A DNA stretch of 6,801 bases from Candidatus Brocadiia bacterium (GTDB lineage: Bacteria > Planctomycetota > PUPC01 > DSUN01): contig JADHXT010000194.1 in assembly GCA_016782825.1 (NCBI GenBank), positions 1-6,801 on the forward strand, given 5' to 3'. The position numbers and the translations under genes were made by a program. Each line of letters opens with the position of its first letter. Position 1 is the first letter of the stretch. Of this stretch, positions 5,623 to 6,801 are shown one piece after another. The notes under the pieces are model-generated. The model had not been told where the DNA came from, searched no databases, and saw nothing but the letters and a program-made list of their open reading frames with translations.

Positions 5623-6801
5623 ATGAGCCAACGCCCCAACACTGTCCTCATCTTCGCTGACGAGATGCGCCTCCAGGACGCCGGCTACGCGGGCAACCAC
5701 GACGTGCATAGCCCGGTGCTTGATGCACTGGCCAGGGAGAGCACGAATGTGACCCATGCCGTCTCAGGCTGCCCGGTCTGCTGTCCCTATCGCGCCAGCC
5801 TGATGACGGGGCAGTACCCAATCACCCACGGGGTGTGCATCAACGACGTGGAGCTTGACCCGCAGTGCGACTCGATTGCGCGCGCCTTCGGTCGCGGGGG
5901 GTACCAGACCGCCTATATCGGCAAGTGGCATCTCTACGGCAGCCCCGACGGCCACTACGGCCGCAGACACGACTATGTGCCCCGGGAGTATCAACTCGGC
6001 TTCGACTACTGGAAGGGGTATGAGTGCACCCACGAGTACAACGACTCGTACTACTTCTTCAATGACGACGACACCCGACGGCCCTGGGGTGAGCACGGCG
6101 CCTTCGCCCAGAGCCGGGATGCCGCCGACTACATCGAGGCTCACGCGGGGAAGGAGAGCCCCTTCCTGCTGATGCTCTCCTGGGGACCGCCCCACTTCCC
6201 TCTGCACACCGCTCCCCAGGAGTACCGGGATCGCTACGCGGGCGTGGACATCGCACTGCGACCCAATGTCCCGCAGGAGCACCGGGAAGCGGCCAGAGAG
6301 GAGCTGCGCGGCAACTACGCCCATATCTCCGCTCTCGATGACTGCCTTGCCATCGTGCTCGACGCCATCGAGGCGTCAGGCCAAGCCGACAATACCATCG
6401 TCATCCTCACCTCCGACCACGGCGACATGTTCGGACGCCACGGCATGAACCGCAAGTGCGTGCCCTGGGACGAGTCGATTCGGGCTCCCTTCCTCATTCG
6501 CTGGCCGAACGGGCTGGAGGGCGGAGGACATGAGCTCGCGTTGCCCCTCGACGCCCCGGATATCATGCCGACTCTGCTGAAGCTCTGTGGTCTCCCCGTC
6601 CCGGCAACGGTCGAGGGCAAGGATTGGTCTGATCTGCTGCTGGGGCGCCGGGAGTTGCAGGGGGATGAGGCTGCTCTTCTCTCTTTCCCGGCCGCCTTCA
6701 CCAACGTCCGGCGGTACGGCTTCAAGGCCTACCGCGGGCTGCGCACACAACGCTACACCTACGTGCGCGACTTCGACGGCCCCTGGCTTCTCTTTGACAA
6801 C
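5623..6801 (+). CDS. S1-type sulfatase, 3' truncated
   Basis: The frame is open for 393 residues to the right edge, with no frameshift. This is an alkaline-phosphatase-fold sulfatase (PF00884) that hydrolyses sulfate esters. Metal and active-site motifs: NTVLIFADE (Asp13, Glu14); the modification site CCPYRASLMTG (53-63), where Cys53 would be converted to formylglycine; GYQTAYIGKWHL (93-104; Lys101, His103); PPHFP (His191); and SDHGDMFGRHG (264-274; Asp265, His266, His273) with Lys278 downstream. The modification site fits CxPxR but has Tyr where Ser or Ala is usual. The protein opens directly on the first beta-strand with no signal peptide, unlike most polysaccharide sulfatases, so it may act in the cytoplasm. 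The ATG at 5623 is chosen because of this strand; no strong ribosome site precedes it, and no ATG lies further upstream in frame before the stop at 5527. The substrate is unknown. Confidence 0.92.
   Translation, partial: MSQRPNTVLIFADEMRLQDAGYAGNHDVHSPVLDALARESTNVTHAVSGCPVCCPYRASLMTGQYPITHGVCINDVELDPQCDSIARAFGRGGYQTAYIGKWHLYGSPDGHYGRRHDYVPREYQLGFDYWKGYECTHEYNDSYYFFNDDDTRRPWGEHGAFAQSRDAADYIEAHAGKESPFLLMLSWGPPHFPLHTAPQEYRDRYAGVDIALRPNVPQEHREAAREELRGNYAHISALDDCLAIVLDAIEASGQADNTIVILTSDHGDMFGRHGMNRKCVPWDESIRAPFLIRWPNGLEGGGHELALPLDAPDIMPTLLKLCGLPVPATVEGKDWSDLLLGRRELQGDEAALLSFPAAFTNVRRYGFKAYRGLRTQRYTYVRDFDGPWLLFDN

Noticed and set aside
5448..5660. 70-residue + strand frame between GH130 and the sulfatase
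   Set aside because: It overlaps the sulfatase start in another frame, has no ribosome site of note, and shows no recognisable feature. The 5427-5622 gap appears non-coding.

Overview
The window reads as a glycan-degradation (carbohydrate accessory) locus from a GC-rich bacterium. Two stacked SASA/DUF303-type esterases, a GH130 glycosidase/phosphorylase and an S1-type sulfatase are a mix typical of Planctomycetota and related groups (Lentisphaerota, Verrucomicrobiota, uncultured relatives). That placement comes from gene content and composition only; there is no rRNA or marker gene.

Layout: all genes lie on the + strand. (1) Bases 2-550 hold the C-terminal 182 residues of a sialate O-acetylesterase-like protein cut by the left edge; the usual catalytic motifs are not visible in this part. 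(2) Bases 625-1746 encode a secreted 373-residue SASA-family esterase with a complete motif set. (3) Bases 1743-4025 encode a 760-residue paralogue that overlaps gene 2 by an ATGA. It carries an extra domain of about 130 residues spliced into the SASA fold and an unassigned C-terminal region of about 290 residues. (4) A 363-base gap (4026-4388) has no convincing gene but holds competing GC-rich hairpins. (5) Bases 4389-5426 encode a leaderless GH130 protein. (6) After a 196-base gap, an S1-type sulfatase starts at 5623 and runs off the right edge, open to base 6801.

How they may work together (inference): the two exported SASA proteins would remove acyl groups from a polysaccharide outside the cytoplasm. 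The sulfatase would remove sulfate, and the cytoplasmic GH130 would split short, probably beta-mannosidic, oligosaccharides by phosphorolysis or hydrolysis. The likely substrate is an O-acylated, possibly sulfated, mannose-containing glycan, but the sequence does not identify it. No transporter, regulator, mobile element, CRISPR array or RNA gene was found. The least explained parts are the inserted domain and C-terminal region of gene 3, the degenerate first gene, and the structured gap before GH130.
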